Counted from the first letter of the stretch, positions 38,536 to 49,800 are shown. The stretch: 64,000 nucleotides of DNA from Amycolatopsis vancoresmycina (GCF_000716785.1 NZ_JNYY01000017.1:62001-126000); one strand, 5' to 3'. The notes: generated by a model not told the origin, from the sequence alone. A program made the numbers and translations.

Positions 38536-40789
38536 GCGGACCGCCGGCGTCCTGCTGCCCGAGATCCCCGGCAAGCGGCTGTTCAGAGCCGACCGGGCCG
38601 AGCTGCCGCAGGACGCCCCGGCGTGGCTGGTCCGGTCCGCGGAGGTGTTCCGCGCCGACGTCGGGCACGCCGAGTACCCCTGCCACTTCGGCCGCAACGC
38701 CCTGCACCTGGGCGAGCTGTTCGGCACCTGGGTCGGCGAGGACGGCGACCTGTCCGCGGTGCGCGACGACCTGGTCGCCTTCCTGGACGCCTCCCGGCCC
38801 TTCGCCCACCGCCGGATGGCGCTGGCCGCCTTCTTCGCCCCCGAACCCGGCGCCGGGCACGCCGAGCACGGCCGCCGGTTCTGGACCGTGCTGCGCCGGC
38901 TGGCCGAGACCGACGACCGGCCGTGGCCCGACGAGATCCCGGTGGCGCCGGAACACAGCCGCTGGGAGTTCTCCTTCCACGGCGTCCCGATGTTCGTCTT
39001 CGCCGCCGCCCCGACGCACGTCGCCCGCCGCAGCCGCAACCTCGGGGACGGCCTGGTCATGCTGTTCCAGCCGCGCAACGTCTTCGCGGGCATCGAAGGC
39101 GGCAGCCCGGCCGGGATGGTCGCGCGGCGCCGGATCCGCGAGCGGCTCGCGGCGTGGGACACGATCGAACCGCACCCGTTCATGGGCAACTACGGCGACC
39201 CGTCGAACTTCGAGTGGAAGCAGTACTACATCAGCGACGCCGACGGCGGGGCGATGTACGAGACCTGCCCGCTCACCCACGAGGTCCCCGACGACACCCA
39301 CGGTTTCGTCCACCGGCAGTTCGAGCAGCAGGCCGCGAAGACGCCCACGGCGGTCGCGGTCATCGCCGGCGACGACGTCCTCGACTACCGCACGCTGGAC
39401 CGGCGCGCCAACCACCTGGCCCGCACCCTGCGGGCCGAGGGCGTCCGGCCCGAGCACCGGGTCGGCGTCGTCGCCGACCGCAGCGCCGACACCGTCGTCG
39501 CGTTGCTCGGCGTGCTCAAGGCCGGGGCCGCCTACGTGCCCGTCGATCCCGCGCTGCCCGAAGAGCGGACCGTGCTGATGCTGGACGAGTCGGGAGCCGA
39601 TGTGGTCGTCGCCCCCGGCCGGCTGCTCGGCCAGATCCCGGTGGGCCCGCGCCGGCTGGTCGCGGCCGACGGTGCGGGCGGGGTCGCCGACGAGCCGCCG
39701 TCCCGCGAGGCCACCCCGGACAACCTGGCCTACGTGCTCTACACGTCGGGCTCGACCGGCACGCCCAAGGGCGTCATGGTCACCCACCGGCAGCTCGCGC
39801 TGGCCACGCTCGCCCAGCGCGTGCCCGACCGGCCGTGGCCGGAGGCGTTCCTGCTGCCGATCTCGTTCTCCTTCGACGCCTCCGGTGTCGGCCTGTGGTG
39901 GACCCTGACCAGCGGCGGCGCCCTGATCGTCCCGGCCGACGGCGACCACCGCGACCCGGGACGGCTGCGGGAGCTGATCCAGCTGTACGGGGCCACGCAC
40001 CTCGACTGCACCCCGGCGCTCTACGACCTGGTCCTCGGCACCGACCCGGCGCCGCTGGCCGGCCTGCGCTGCGCGATCGTCGGCGGCGAAGTGCTGCCGC
40101 CGTCGCTGGCCGCCCGGCACCGCGCCCTGCTGCCGGAGTGCCTGCTGGAGAACAACTACGGGCCGACCGAGGTCGCCGTCTGGGCCGTGACGCACCTGAT
40201 CCGCGACGACGTCCCCGACGGGCGGGTGCCGATCGGGCACGCCATCGCCGGCACGCACGCCCACGTGCTCGACGACGCCTTCGCCCCGGTCGCCGACGGC
40301 GAGGTCGGGGAGCTGTTCCTCGGCGGCGGCAACGTGGCCCGCGGCTACCAGCTGCGGCCGGGGCTGACCGCCGAACGCTTCCTGCCGGACCCGGCCGGGT
40401 CCGGCACCCGGATGTACCGCACCGGCGACCTGGTCCGCCGGAACGAGCACGGGGCCCTGGAGTTCCACGGCCGGGCCGATTCCCAGGTCAAGGTCCGCGG
40501 GCACCGGGTGGAGCTGGGCGAGGTCGAGGCCGCGCTGCGCGCCCACCCGGACGTCGCCGAGGCGGCCGCCGCGCTGGGCACCACGGCGGGCGAGCCGGTC
40601 CTGGTCGCCTACCTCAGCCTGGTGCCCGGCGTCCGGTTGTCCGACGCCGCCGTCCGCGCGCACCTCGCCCCGCGGCTGCCCGTCTCGTTCCTGCCGTCGC
40701 GGATCGTGCGGCTGGCGGCCCTGCCGCGGCACGCGAACGGCAAGCTCGACCGGGCCGCCCTGCCGGACGTCGCGGAGGCCGGGCGATGA
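38528..40789 (+). CDS. YqcI/YcgG-like oxygenase domain fused to NRPS adenylation domain
   Basis: The 753-residue protein has two parts. Residues about 1-255 match the YqcI/YcgG family (YPCHFGRNALHLGELFGTW, PEHSRWEFSFHGVPMFVFA, LVMLFQPRNVF, SNFEWKQYYI). To my knowledge some members are heme-dependent N-oxygenases of guanidine- or amine-bearing substrates. Residues about 260-750 are a complete adenylation domain (YTSGSTGTPKG, NNYGPTEVAVW, YRTGDLVRR, HANGKLDR) with no carrier domain after it. A hand-aligned specificity code is DAVDIGNVWK; Asp at 278 is shared by known Gln, Glu and some Arg codes, so the substrate stays open. It probably supplies an oxidised aminoacyl-AMP to a carrier in trans. 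Confidence 0.82.
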   Translation: MAERTAGVLLPEIPGKRLFRADRAELPQDAPAWLVRSAEVFRADVGHAEYPCHFGRNALHLGELFGTWVGEDGDLSAVRDDLVAFLDASRPFAHRRMALAAFFAPEPGAGHAEHGRRFWTVLRRLAETDDRPWPDEIPVAPEHSRWEFSFHGVPMFVFAAAPTHVARRSRNLGDGLVMLFQPRNVFAGIEGGSPAGMVARRRIRERLAAWDTIEPHPFMGNYGDPSNFEWKQYYISDADGGAMYETCPLTHEVPDDTHGFVHRQFEQQAAKTPTAVAVIAGDDVLDYRTLDRRANHLARTLRAEGVRPEHRVGVVADRSADTVVALLGVLKAGAAYVPVDPALPEERTVLMLDESGADVVVAPGRLLGQIPVGPRRLVAADGAGGVADEPPSREATPDNLAYVLYTSGSTGTPKGVMVTHRQLALATLAQRVPDRPWPEAFLLPISFSFDASGVGLWWTLTSGGALIVPADGDHRDPGRLRELIQLYGATHLDCTPALYDLVLGTDPAPLAGLRCAIVGGEVLPPSLAARHRALLPECLLENNYGPTEVAVWAVTHLIRDDVPDGRVPIGHAIAGTHAHVLDDAFAPVADGEVGELFLGGGNVARGYQLRPGLTAERFLPDPAGSGTRMYRTGDLVRRNEHGALEFHGRADSQVKVRGHRVELGEVEAALRAHPDVAEAAAALGTTAGEPVLVAYLSLVPGVRLSDAAVRAHLAPRLPVSFLPSRIVRLAALPRHANGKLDRAALPDVAEAGR

Positions 40790-41784
40790 AACTCGTGATG
40801 CTGCGCCCGGCCTTCCTGCCCGCCGACGTCGGCTCGCTGCGGGCCGGGCCGGTCACCGACGCCGTCGCCGAGCTCGGCCCGCTCGTCGCCACCCGGGCGC
40901 TGGACGACGCCGGGCTGCTGGCCCGGCTGGCGGCCGTTCCGGTGCGGCCGCCGGGGACCAAGCTGGACCGGTCGGCGTTCACCGGCGTCCTGACCCGCAA
41001 GGAACAGCACTTCGCCGTGCACGACGGGTTCTTCGGCGTCTTCCGGGCCACCGACGCCGCGCCCGAACTGCTCGCCCACTGCGCGCTCGTCGGCTACCGC
41101 ACGGTTCTGCGCGAGGCCGTCCGCTGCGGCACGACGCTGGACGACGAGCAGTGGGGACGGCTGCGGCACGGCATCGAGGCCGTCCTCGCCTACGCCCTCG
41201 GCCTGCCCGCCGTCGCACCGCGGCCCGCCCAGGCCCCGGCCGGGACGGCCCCGCTGGACCCGCACCGGCGCTGGCGCAGCGGCCACCACGTGTTCTTCCC
41301 GCTGATCCAGGGCATCGTGCTCGGGCTGGGCTGCTTCCAGTCGGCCCTCAACGCCGGCCGGGCCGAAGATGCCGACGAGGCCCTGGAGTTCGCGACCGCC
41401 GCGATGTCGGCGTCCCGCGACGCCATGCGGTTCGCCGCCGACTTCCCGCCCGGCGACTACCGCGGGGCGGTCCGGCCGGCGATGGCGCCGCCGCACCTGC
41501 CGGTCGGGCTGTCCGGCGTCATGTCCGAGGACCACGACCTGCTCATCCGCCGCTTCCGCGAGCTGCGCGAGGTCTTCCCGACCCTGACCGGGCCGCCGGC
41601 CGCGCGGCGCGAAGAGTTCATCACCGCCGTCGAAGCCACCTACGACGCCCACAAGGGCGTCTGCGCGCGGTTCGACGGCGACCACGTCGTCAGCCTGCGG
41701 ATGAGCGCGTCGAGCTCGGCCAAGGCCGTCGGGGTGCTGGAACAGCTGGAACGCTCCCGCCTCAACACCTTGAGGTCACTGTGA
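40786..41784 (+). CDS. Unknown helical protein of the NRPS operon
   Basis: I do not recognise this 332-residue protein. It begins MKLVMLRPAFLPADVGSLR, and the centre is helical with GHHVFFPLIQGIVLGLGCFQ, DEALEFATAAMSASRDAMRFA and LPVGLSGVMSEDHDLLIRRF. Several His/Glu/Asp residues are spaced as in helical metal-binding or oxygenase proteins. It has no signal peptide or membrane segment. Overlapping stop/start signals on both sides place it firmly within the operon, between the YqcI-A fusion and the first NRPS, so a tailoring role on the building block or acyl chain is plausible. Confidence 0.6.
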   Translation: MKLVMLRPAFLPADVGSLRAGPVTDAVAELGPLVATRALDDAGLLARLAAVPVRPPGTKLDRSAFTGVLTRKEQHFAVHDGFFGVFRATDAAPELLAHCALVGYRTVLREAVRCGTTLDDEQWGRLRHGIEAVLAYALGLPAVAPRPAQAPAGTAPLDPHRRWRSGHHVFFPLIQGIVLGLGCFQSALNAGRAEDADEALEFATAAMSASRDAMRFAADFPPGDYRGAVRPAMAPPHLPVGLSGVMSEDHDLLIRRFRELREVFPTLTGPPAARREEFITAVEATYDAHKGVCARFDGDHVVSLRMSASSSAKAVGVLEQLERSRLNTLRSL

Positions 41785-44700
41785 CGCCTTCCGAAACCCT
41801 CGCCGAGCTGCTCGTCCGCCGCGGCGCCGAGCAGCCGGGCCGCGAAGCGCTGACGTTCCTGGGGGACGACGGCACCGCGGCCGCAATCACCTACGCCGAG
41901 CTGGACGCGCGGGCGCGGGCCATCGCGGCGCTGCTCGACGGCACCTGCCGCGCCGGCGAGCGGGCGCTGCTGCTGTACCCGCCGGGGCTCGACTACGTCG
42001 CCGGGTTCTTCGGCTGCCTGTACGCCGGGATCATCGCGGTGCCCGCCTATCCCCCGCTCGACTCGCGGCAGGCCGCGCGCCTGACCGGGATCGCCGCCGA
42101 CGCCACCCCGGCCGCGGTGCTGACCGGGGCGGCGTTCCTGGACCCGGCGCGCGCCCTGCTCGAACCGGTGCTGCGCGAAGCCGGGGTGCCGGCGGCGTGG
42201 CTCGCCACCGACACCGCCCCGGCCGCCGGCGCCCGGCCGGGGGTGCGGCACAACGCGGACCGGATCGCGTTCCTGCAGTACACCTCCGGCTCCACCGGGC
42301 AGCCCAAGGGTGTCGTGATCACGCACGCCAACCTGCTGCACAACTCCGCCTTCATCCGCGACCGGTTCGGGCACACCGCCGAGAGCCGCGGGGTGATCTG
42401 GCTGCCGCCGTACCACGACATGGGGCTGATCGGCGGGATCCTGCAGCCGGTGTTCGCCGGCTTCCCGGTGACGCTGATGTCGCCGTTGAGCTTCCTGCGC
42501 GAGCCGGCGCGGTGGCTGCGCGCGGTCTCCGACCACCGCGCGACCACCAGCGGCGGCCCGAACTTCGCCTACGACCTCGCGGTCCGCAAGACGACGCCGG
42601 AGCAGCGCGAGGCCATGGACCTGAGCCGGTGGACGGTCGCCTTCACCGGCGCCGAGCAGGTGCGTCCGGCCACTTTGGAGGCTTTCGCCGACGCCTTCGC
42701 CGTCGCGGGATTCCGGCGGCGGGCGTACTTCCCGTGCTACGGGCTGGCCGAGGCGACGCTCATGGTGACCGGGGTGCGCTTCGACGAGGATCCCGAGGTC
42801 ACGGCGTTCTCGGCCGGTGCACTGGCCACCGGCCGCGCGCAGCCGGCCACCGGCGGCGGCCCCGCGCGGCAGCTGGTGTCCTGCGGAACGCCGCCGTCCG
42901 ACGGCGGGGTCGCGATCATCGACCCGGCCAGCGGGGCGCCCGCCGCCGACGGGACGATCGGCGAGATCACCGTCTCCGGGCCGTCGGTCGCCGCCGGGTA
43001 CTGGGGCGGCCGCGACGACGGCGTGTTCGCCGACGGCCGGGTCCGCACCGGCGACCTGGGGTTCCGGCACGGCGGCGCGCTGTACGTCACCGGGCGGCAC
43101 AAGGACCTGATCGTCGTCCGCGGCCGCAACATCGCCCCGGACGACGTCGAGCTCACGGCGGCGGCCGCGCACCCGGCGCTGCGGCCCGGCTGCGGCGCGG
43201 CGATCGCCGTCGAGCTCGGCGGCGAGGAGGCACTGGCGGTCGTGCACGAAGTGCAGGGCCCGAAACCGGTGCCGCTGACCGGGATCGCGGACGCGGTGCG
43301 GACCGCCGTGCTCGCGGAGCACGGCGTGGCGGTGCGCCGGATCGTGCTGCTGGGCAAGGGCGGCCTGCCGAAGACGTCGAGCGGGAAGGTCCGGCGCGCC
43401 GAGTGCCGCCGGGCGCTGGCGGCGGGCGAGCTGCCGGTGCTGTTCGACGACGACCCGGCCGCCGAAGGGCTGCGGGAGTCCGCCGCGACGGTGCTGGGCC
43501 TGGCGGACCTCGACCCCGACGTGCCGCTGGCCGCGCTCGGGCTCGACTCGGTCAAGGCCGCGGAGCTCGCGGTGCGGGCCGAAGCGGCCGGTGTCCGGCT
43601 GCACCTGCCGGACCTGATGGCGGGCGCCGACCTGCGCACCCTCGCCGCCTCCGCGACGGCGGCCGAGGCCACCCCGGCCGACCGCGTCACCGGCGCGCTG
43701 ACCGAGGGCGAACGCGCGATGTGGTTCCTGCACCGCCTGGCCCCGGAGTCCACGGCGTACCACATCGGCCACGCGGTGGACATCGCCGGTCCCTTCGACG
43801 AAGACCGCTTCGCCGCCGCCCTGGACGCCGCGATCGCGCGGCACGCCGCCCTGCGCACCCGCTTCGGCGTGCGCGACGGCGAACCGCACCGGATCACCGG
43901 CGAGTCCTCTGTGGACTGGGCGTCGATCGACGCCGCCGGGTGGCCCGAGTCCCGTGTGGACAGTCTGCTCCGGACCATGGCCGACGCCCCCTTCGACCTG
44001 GAAACCGGGCCGCTGTGGCGGATCCGCCACTGGCGCCTGGACGCCGGGCGGCACGTGCTGGCGCTCGCCGTCCACCACATCGTCGCGGACCTGTGGTCGC
44101 TGACCGCCCTGGTCCGCGAGCTCCTCGAAGGCGTGCCGGACACCGGACCCGCGCCGGCCATGACCGCCGCGGTCCAGGCCGAACGCGCCTACCTGGCCAC
44201 CGCCGAGGCCCGGCTGGCGCACGAACGCTGGCGCCGTCGCCTGGCCGATCCCCCGGAACCGCTCGACCTGCCCACCGACCGGCCCCGGCCCGCGGTCCAG
44301 GGGTTCGCCGGGGCACGGCACCTGCAGGACCTGCCGCCGGAAACGGCCCGCGCGGTCGACGCGCTGGCCGCGGCGGAGCACGTCTCCCCCTACACCGTGC
44401 TGCTCGCTGCCTACACCTGGCTCCTGCACGCCTACACCGGTGCCGCCGACCTCGTCGTCGGCGCGCCGGCGCCGGGCCGGCTGACCGGGGACACCGCCGG
44501 GGTGCTCGGGCTCGCCGTCAACGTGGTGCCGGTGCGGTGCGAGCTCACCACCGGCGGCACGTTCCTCGACACGGTCCGGCACGTCGCGGCCCGCGTGCGG
44601 GAGGCCCTGTCCGGGCAGCGGATCCCGCTGCCGCGCCTGGTCGAGCTGGCCCAGCCCGACCGGGATCCCGGCCGCAGCCCGCTGTTCCAGACGTTGTTCG

Positions 44701-46886
44701 CGCTGCAGCAGGCCCCGGCGGGCGACCCGCTGGCCGCGCTGCTGCTCGACGCCGGATCCGCCGAGGCCGGCGGCCTCCGGCTCACCCCGCGGCCGGTCGC
44801 GGTCACCGGCGCGCAGCTCGACGTGTCACTGGAGCTCGTCCGCACGGCCGGCACGCTGCGCTGCGGGCTCACCTACGACACCGCGCTCTGGGACGCCGAC
44901 ACCGCCGCCCGGTTCACCGGGCACTTCGCCGCGCTGCTCGGCCAGGCCGTCGCGAACCCGGCGACCACCGCCGCGGAGATCGACCTGCTGCTGCCCGCCG
45001 AACGCACCGCCGTCGAAACCACCTGGAACGCGCCGCGCACCGCGGTATCAGGCGAACTCTTCCACGAAGCGGTCGATCGGCAGGATCCGCACGCCCTCGC
45101 GGTCCGGGACGGCGACCGTGCCGTCTCCTACGGGCGGCTGAAGAGCTGGAGCGACACCCTGGCCGCCCGCCTGCGCGAGCTCGGCGCCGGCTCGGAGGAC
45201 CGGGTCGGGGTCCTGGCCGGCCGCTCCGCCGAGTTCGTCGCGGCGGTCCTCGCGGTGCTCAAGGCGGGCGCGGCCTACGTTCCCCTGGACCCCGACCACC
45301 CGGCCGCCCGGCTCGTGGCCCTCGCCCGGGACGCGGGGATCAGCCTGCTCGCCGGTCCCGGACCGGAGGCGGCCGCACTGGCGGGCCGCATCGGCGGAGT
45401 GTCCACTGTGGACTGGACCGAGCCGGACTTCGAACTCGATGCGCCGCGCAAGATCGCGCGTCCGGACAACGCCGCCTACGTCATGTACACGTCGGGCTCC
45501 ACGGGCGAACCGAAGGGGGTTTGCGTCACCCACACCGGTGTCGTCAACCTGCTCGACGCTCTGGCGTGCGAAGCCGGCGACGTCTGCGCGTGGTGGACGA
45601 GCGGCGGCTTCGACGTCTCCGTGTTCGAGATCTTCGGTGCCCTGCGCGCCGGGGCCACGGTCGACGTCGTGCCCGCCGCGGTCCGGCCGCACGCCGAGCG
45701 GTACGTGGACTGGCTCGGCGAACGCGGGATCACCCACGCCTACGTCCCGCCCTTCGCCCTGAACGCGCTGGAGGCCCGGGTTTCGCGGCTGTCGCTGCGG
45801 AAACTCGTGGTGAGCGTGGAGCCGACCCCCGAACCGCTGCTGCGCCGCATCGCCGCCGCGGCGCCGGGGCTGTCGGTCGTCAACGGCTACGGCCCGACGG
45901 AAGCCACGATCTTCGCGACCGTGCACGAACTCGACCCGGACGGCACCGGTACCGGCATGGTGCCGATCGGCCGCGCGGTGCCGAACTGCCCGGTCAGGGT
46001 GCTGGACGCCGACGGCCGGGCGGTCCCGGTCGGCGTGCCGGGCGAGCTCTTCGCCGGCGGCGCCGGCCTGGCCCGCGGCTACCTCGGGCGGCCCGCCGCC
46101 ACCGCGGAGGCGTTCGTGCCGGATCCGTTCGCCGGACGGCCGGGCGCCCGGATGTACCGCACCGGGGACGTCGTGCGGTACCGGCCGGACGGGTTCCTCC
46201 GGTTCCTGGGCCGCCGCGACCAGCAGGTGAAGCTGCGCGGCGTGCGTATCGAGCTCGGCGAGGTGCAGGCCGCGCTGGCGGCGCAGCCGGAAGTGGCCTC
46301 GGCGCTGGTGACGCTGCGGCGGATCGGCGGGCAGCCGGTGCTGGTCGGGTACGTCGTCCCCGCCGGTCCCGGCGGCCCGCCCGACCTCCGGGCGCGCCTG
46401 CGGGCGCTCCTCCCGGCTCCGATGGTGCCCTCGGCCGTCGTCGTCCTGGACGGCTGGCCGGTCACCGTCAACGGGAAGCTCGACCGCCGCGCGCTGCCGC
46501 TGCCGGAATCCGTGCGCGGGCCCGGCTTCGAACCCCCGGACGGCGACCGCGAACGCACCGTGGCCGGCATCCTCGGCAAGCTGCTCGGCGGCCGCCGCGT
46601 CGGACGGCACGACGACTTCTTCGACCTCGGGGCGCATTCGCTGCTGGCCGCGCAGGCCGCGCTGCAGATCGGCGGCGCGCTCGGGCTCGACGTGCCCGTG
46701 GTCGCGCTGTTCAGCCACCCGACCGTCGCCGGGCTCGTCGAAGCCCTGCCCGCGGTGGCCGTCCCGGTCGCGCCGATCACCGCCCTGCCCCGTGCCCACG
46801 AGGACCCCGCCGCCCTCGCCGCGCGCATCGCCGCGCTGCCCGGCGACGTCGTCCGGCTGCTGACCGACGAGGTGAGTGGAGCATGA
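41781..46886 (+). CDS. NRPS: FAAL-ACP-C-A-T (lipid-loading module)
   Basis: This 1701-residue protein starts at GTG 41781. Residues 1-550 are a fatty acyl-AMP ligase (YTSGSTGQPKG at about 167, IWLPPYHDMGLIGGIL, NIAPDDVE). It is followed by an ACP with Ser590 (LGLDSVKAAEL). The C domain has HHIVADLWS at 765, with Leu replacing the usual Gly. The A domain has YTSGSTGEPKG at 1236 and the hand-read code DVFYVSGIFK, which I cannot assign. The T domain carries Ser1620 in LGAHSLLAAQ. A free fatty acid is adenylated, loaded on the ACP and joined by the C domain to the first amino acid. It overlaps the next NRPS gene. Confidence 0.93.
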   Translation: MTPSETLAELLVRRGAEQPGREALTFLGDDGTAAAITYAELDARARAIAALLDGTCRAGERALLLYPPGLDYVAGFFGCLYAGIIAVPAYPPLDSRQAARLTGIAADATPAAVLTGAAFLDPARALLEPVLREAGVPAAWLATDTAPAAGARPGVRHNADRIAFLQYTSGSTGQPKGVVITHANLLHNSAFIRDRFGHTAESRGVIWLPPYHDMGLIGGILQPVFAGFPVTLMSPLSFLREPARWLRAVSDHRATTSGGPNFAYDLAVRKTTPEQREAMDLSRWTVAFTGAEQVRPATLEAFADAFAVAGFRRRAYFPCYGLAEATLMVTGVRFDEDPEVTAFSAGALATGRAQPATGGGPARQLVSCGTPPSDGGVAIIDPASGAPAADGTIGEITVSGPSVAAGYWGGRDDGVFADGRVRTGDLGFRHGGALYVTGRHKDLIVVRGRNIAPDDVELTAAAAHPALRPGCGAAIAVELGGEEALAVVHEVQGPKPVPLTGIADAVRTAVLAEHGVAVRRIVLLGKGGLPKTSSGKVRRAECRRALAAGELPVLFDDDPAAEGLRESAATVLGLADLDPDVPLAALGLDSVKAAELAVRAEAAGVRLHLPDLMAGADLRTLAASATAAEATPADRVTGALTEGERAMWFLHRLAPESTAYHIGHAVDIAGPFDEDRFAAALDAAIARHAALRTRFGVRDGEPHRITGESSVDWASIDAAGWPESRVDSLLRTMADAPFDLETGPLWRIRHWRLDAGRHVLALAVHHIVADLWSLTALVRELLEGVPDTGPAPAMTAAVQAERAYLATAEARLAHERWRRRLADPPEPLDLPTDRPRPAVQGFAGARHLQDLPPETARAVDALAAAEHVSPYTVLLAAYTWLLHAYTGAADLVVGAPAPGRLTGDTAGVLGLAVNVVPVRCELTTGGTFLDTVRHVAARVREALSGQRIPLPRLVELAQPDRDPGRSPLFQTLFALQQAPAGDPLAALLLDAGSAEAGGLRLTPRPVAVTGAQLDVSLELVRTAGTLRCGLTYDTALWDADTAARFTGHFAALLGQAVANPATTAAEIDLLLPAERTAVETTWNAPRTAVSGELFHEAVDRQDPHALAVRDGDRAVSYGRLKSWSDTLAARLRELGAGSEDRVGVLAGRSAEFVAAVLAVLKAGAAYVPLDPDHPAARLVALARDAGISLLAGPGPEAAALAGRIGGVSTVDWTEPDFELDAPRKIARPDNAAYVMYTSGSTGEPKGVCVTHTGVVNLLDALACEAGDVCAWWTSGGFDVSVFEIFGALRAGATVDVVPAAVRPHAERYVDWLGERGITHAYVPPFALNALEARVSRLSLRKLVVSVEPTPEPLLRRIAAAAPGLSVVNGYGPTEATIFATVHELDPDGTGTGMVPIGRAVPNCPVRVLDADGRAVPVGVPGELFAGGAGLARGYLGRPAATAEAFVPDPFAGRPGARMYRTGDVVRYRPDGFLRFLGRRDQQVKLRGVRIELGEVQAALAAQPEVASALVTLRRIGGQPVLVGYVVPAGPGGPPDLRARLRALLPAPMVPSAVVVLDGWPVTVNGKLDRRALPLPESVRGPGFEPPDGDRERTVAGILGKLLGGRRVGRHDDFFDLGAHSLLAAQAALQIGGALGLDVPVVALFSHPTVAGLVEALPAVAVPVAPITALPRAHEDPAALAARIAALPGDVVRLLTDEVSGA

Positions 46887-49800
46887 CCGACCTGTCCGTT
46901 CCCCGGCGCCTGCTGGCCGAGCGCCTGCGGGCCGACGCCGAGCGCGGCGTCACGACGTTCCCGGCGACCGCCGCCCAGCGCCGCATCTGGCTGCTCCACC
47001 GGCTGGCGCCGCACAGCTCGCGCTACACGATGCCGGCCGCGCTGCGCCTGCACGGCGAGCTGGACGTCCCGGCGCTCCGGCGTGCGCTGACCGCGGTCGC
47101 CACCCGGCACGAGGCGCTCCGCACCGTTTTCCCCGCGATGGACGGGGTTCCGGTGCAGCGCGTCCACGCGGAGGCGAGCCTGCGGCTGGAGGTCCGGGAG
47201 CCCAACGGCGTGGCCCCGGCCGACGCACTGCGGGTGGCCGCCGCGGAGGCCTTCGACCTCGCCGCCGCCCCGCCGGTGCGGGCGATCCTGTGGCCGGTCG
47301 CGCCCGGCGAGCACCTGCTCCTGGTCGCCGTGCACCACATCGCCGCCGACGCCTGGTCGCTGCCGATCCTGCTCGCCGACCTCGCCGCGGCCTACCGCGG
47401 CGAACAAAGCCGGGCGCCGCTTCCGGTCCAGTGCGGCGACTACGCGGTCTGGGAGGCCGGCGCCGACGCCCGCGCGCAGGCCGACGCGGCGGCCGGGTAC
47501 TGGCGGCGCGCCCTCGCGGACCCGCCCGAGCCGCTGAACCTCCCGGCCGACCACCCGCGTCCGGTGACCGAGGCGGGCCCGGCCGCGACGCACCGCACCG
47601 AACTCCCGCCCGCCCTCACCCGGCAGCTCCGGGACCGCGCCCGCACCGCCCGGACCACGGTGTTCACCGTGCTGCACGCCGGGCTGGCCGCCGTCCTGCA
47701 CCGCTTCACCGGCGCCCGCGACCAGATCATCGGCGTCCCGGTCTCCGGCCGCACCCGGCCCGAAACCGCCGCGCTGGTCGGCTGCTTCGTCAACACGCTG
47801 CCGCTGCGCACGTCCTGTGCCGCCGACAGCGGCTTCGCGGCCTTGCTGGAGCAGGTCCGCGATCGCACCCGCGAGGCGCTCGCCCACCAGGCGGCACCGC
47901 TGGAGCGCATTGTCGCCGAGAGCGGTGCGAAGCGGCTTCCCGGGCGGGCGCCGCTGTTCGACGTCGGGCTCACCCTGCAACCCCGCCTCGACGTCGCCGG
48001 GTTGTTCGCCGGGCTGCGCGCCGAAGCGGTGCCGCTCGACGCCGCCGAGGCCAAGTTCGACCTCGGCTGCCTGGTCGAGGCGGACGGCGACACCCTGCGT
48101 CTCGCGTGGGAGTACCGCGCCGACCTGCTCGACGCGGCCACCGTCGGCTCGATCGCCGCCTGCTTCACCGCGCTGCTGGCCGAAGCGGTGGCCGATCCGG
48201 ACCGGCCGCTCGGTGCGCTGCCGCTGACGCCGGACCCGGCCGAACCCCCCACGGCGGTGACCGGGACGGTCGTCGGCCTGTTCGCCGAGGTGGTCGCCGC
48301 GAACCCGGACGCGACGGCGATCGTCGACGGCGACCGCACCCTCGCCTACCGCGACCTGGACCGGCTCACCAACCGGATCGCCCGGGCACTGCGCGACCGC
48401 GGCGCCGGCCCGGAAACCCCGGTCGGGGTGTGCCTGCCGCGGTCCGCGGACTTCGCCGTCGCCTGCCTGGCCGTGCTGAAGGCCGGCGGCCACTACGTCC
48501 CGCTCGACGCCGGTCAGCCGCGCGAGCGCCTGGACCGCATGCTCGCCGACGCCGGGATCACCCACGCGATCACCGCCTCGCCGGTCCCGGAGTTCCTCGC
48601 TGCGACCAGCACCCTGGCGATCGACCGGCCCGGGGAATGGGCCGGGCAGCCGGACACCGCGCCGGAAACCTTCGTGCACCCGGACACCCTGGCCGCGCAG
48701 ATCTTCACGTCCGGTTCCACCGGCCGTCCCAAGGCCGTGGCCCTCACCCACCGCGGCGTCGTCGACCTCGTCCGGCCCGGCGGCTACAGCGGGCTGGGCC
48801 CGGACCGGACGCTGCTCTGGCTGTCGTCGGTGTCCTTCGACGCCGCCACCTGGGAAATCTGGGGGACGCTGCTGCACGGCGCCCGCGGCGTGGTGCACCC
48901 CGAACTGGCCTTCACCGCCGAGGCGATCAGCGCGGCCGTCCGGGCGCACGGCGTCACCGCCGCCGTCATGGCCACCGCGCTGTTCCACGCGATCGTGGAC
49001 GAGGACCCGGCCGCGCTGCGCGGCCTGCGGACCGTGCTGATCGGCGGCGAGGCGCTGTCGGTGTCCCACGTCCGGCGGGCACTGGCGGCCGCGCCCGGCC
49101 TGACCGTGATCAACGGGTACGGGCCGGCCGAAGCCACCACCTGCGTCACCGCGCATCCGGTGTCCGAAGTGGACAGCGGGCTGCCGGGCGTGCCGATCGG
49201 GCGCGCGGTCAACGGCAGCCGGGTGGAGCTGCGCGACGCCGACGGCTACCCGGTGCCGCCCGGCGCGGTCGGCGAGGTGTGGCTCGGCGGTCCCGGACTG
49301 GCCCGCGGCTACACCGGCCAGGCGGCTCAGACGGCCGAGCGGTTCGTGCCGGGCCCGGACGGCGGCCGGTGGTACCGGACCGGCGACCTGGCCCGCGAGC
49401 TCGGCGACGGCACGCTGCTGTTCCGCGGCCGCGTCGACGCGCAGGTCAAGATCCGGGGCCACCGGGTCGAGCCGGGCGAGATCGAGGCCGTGCTCACGCG
49501 GCACCCCGCGGTCTTCGCGGCCGCCGTGGTCCCGCACCGGCTCTCCCCCACGGACAACCGGCTGGCCGCGTACGTGGTCACCGACGGCGGCGGGGATCTG
49601 CGGCCCTGGCTGGCCGAGGTGCTGCCGTCCTACCTGGTCCCCGCCTCGCTGGCGGTCGTCGACGCCCTTCCGCTGACCCGAAACGGCAAGCTCGACCCGG
49701 CCCGGCTGCCCGCACCGCAGTGGGCCGAGCACGCCGGGCCGGGGCGGCCGCGGACCGGGACCGAGGACGCCGTCGCGCGGATCTGGGCGGAACTCCTGGA

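Noticed and set aside
38528..40789. Firm prediction of arginine as the substrate of the free A domain
   Set aside because: Asp at position 278 also occurs in Gln and Glu codes, and the alignment was done by eye. The call would overreach.
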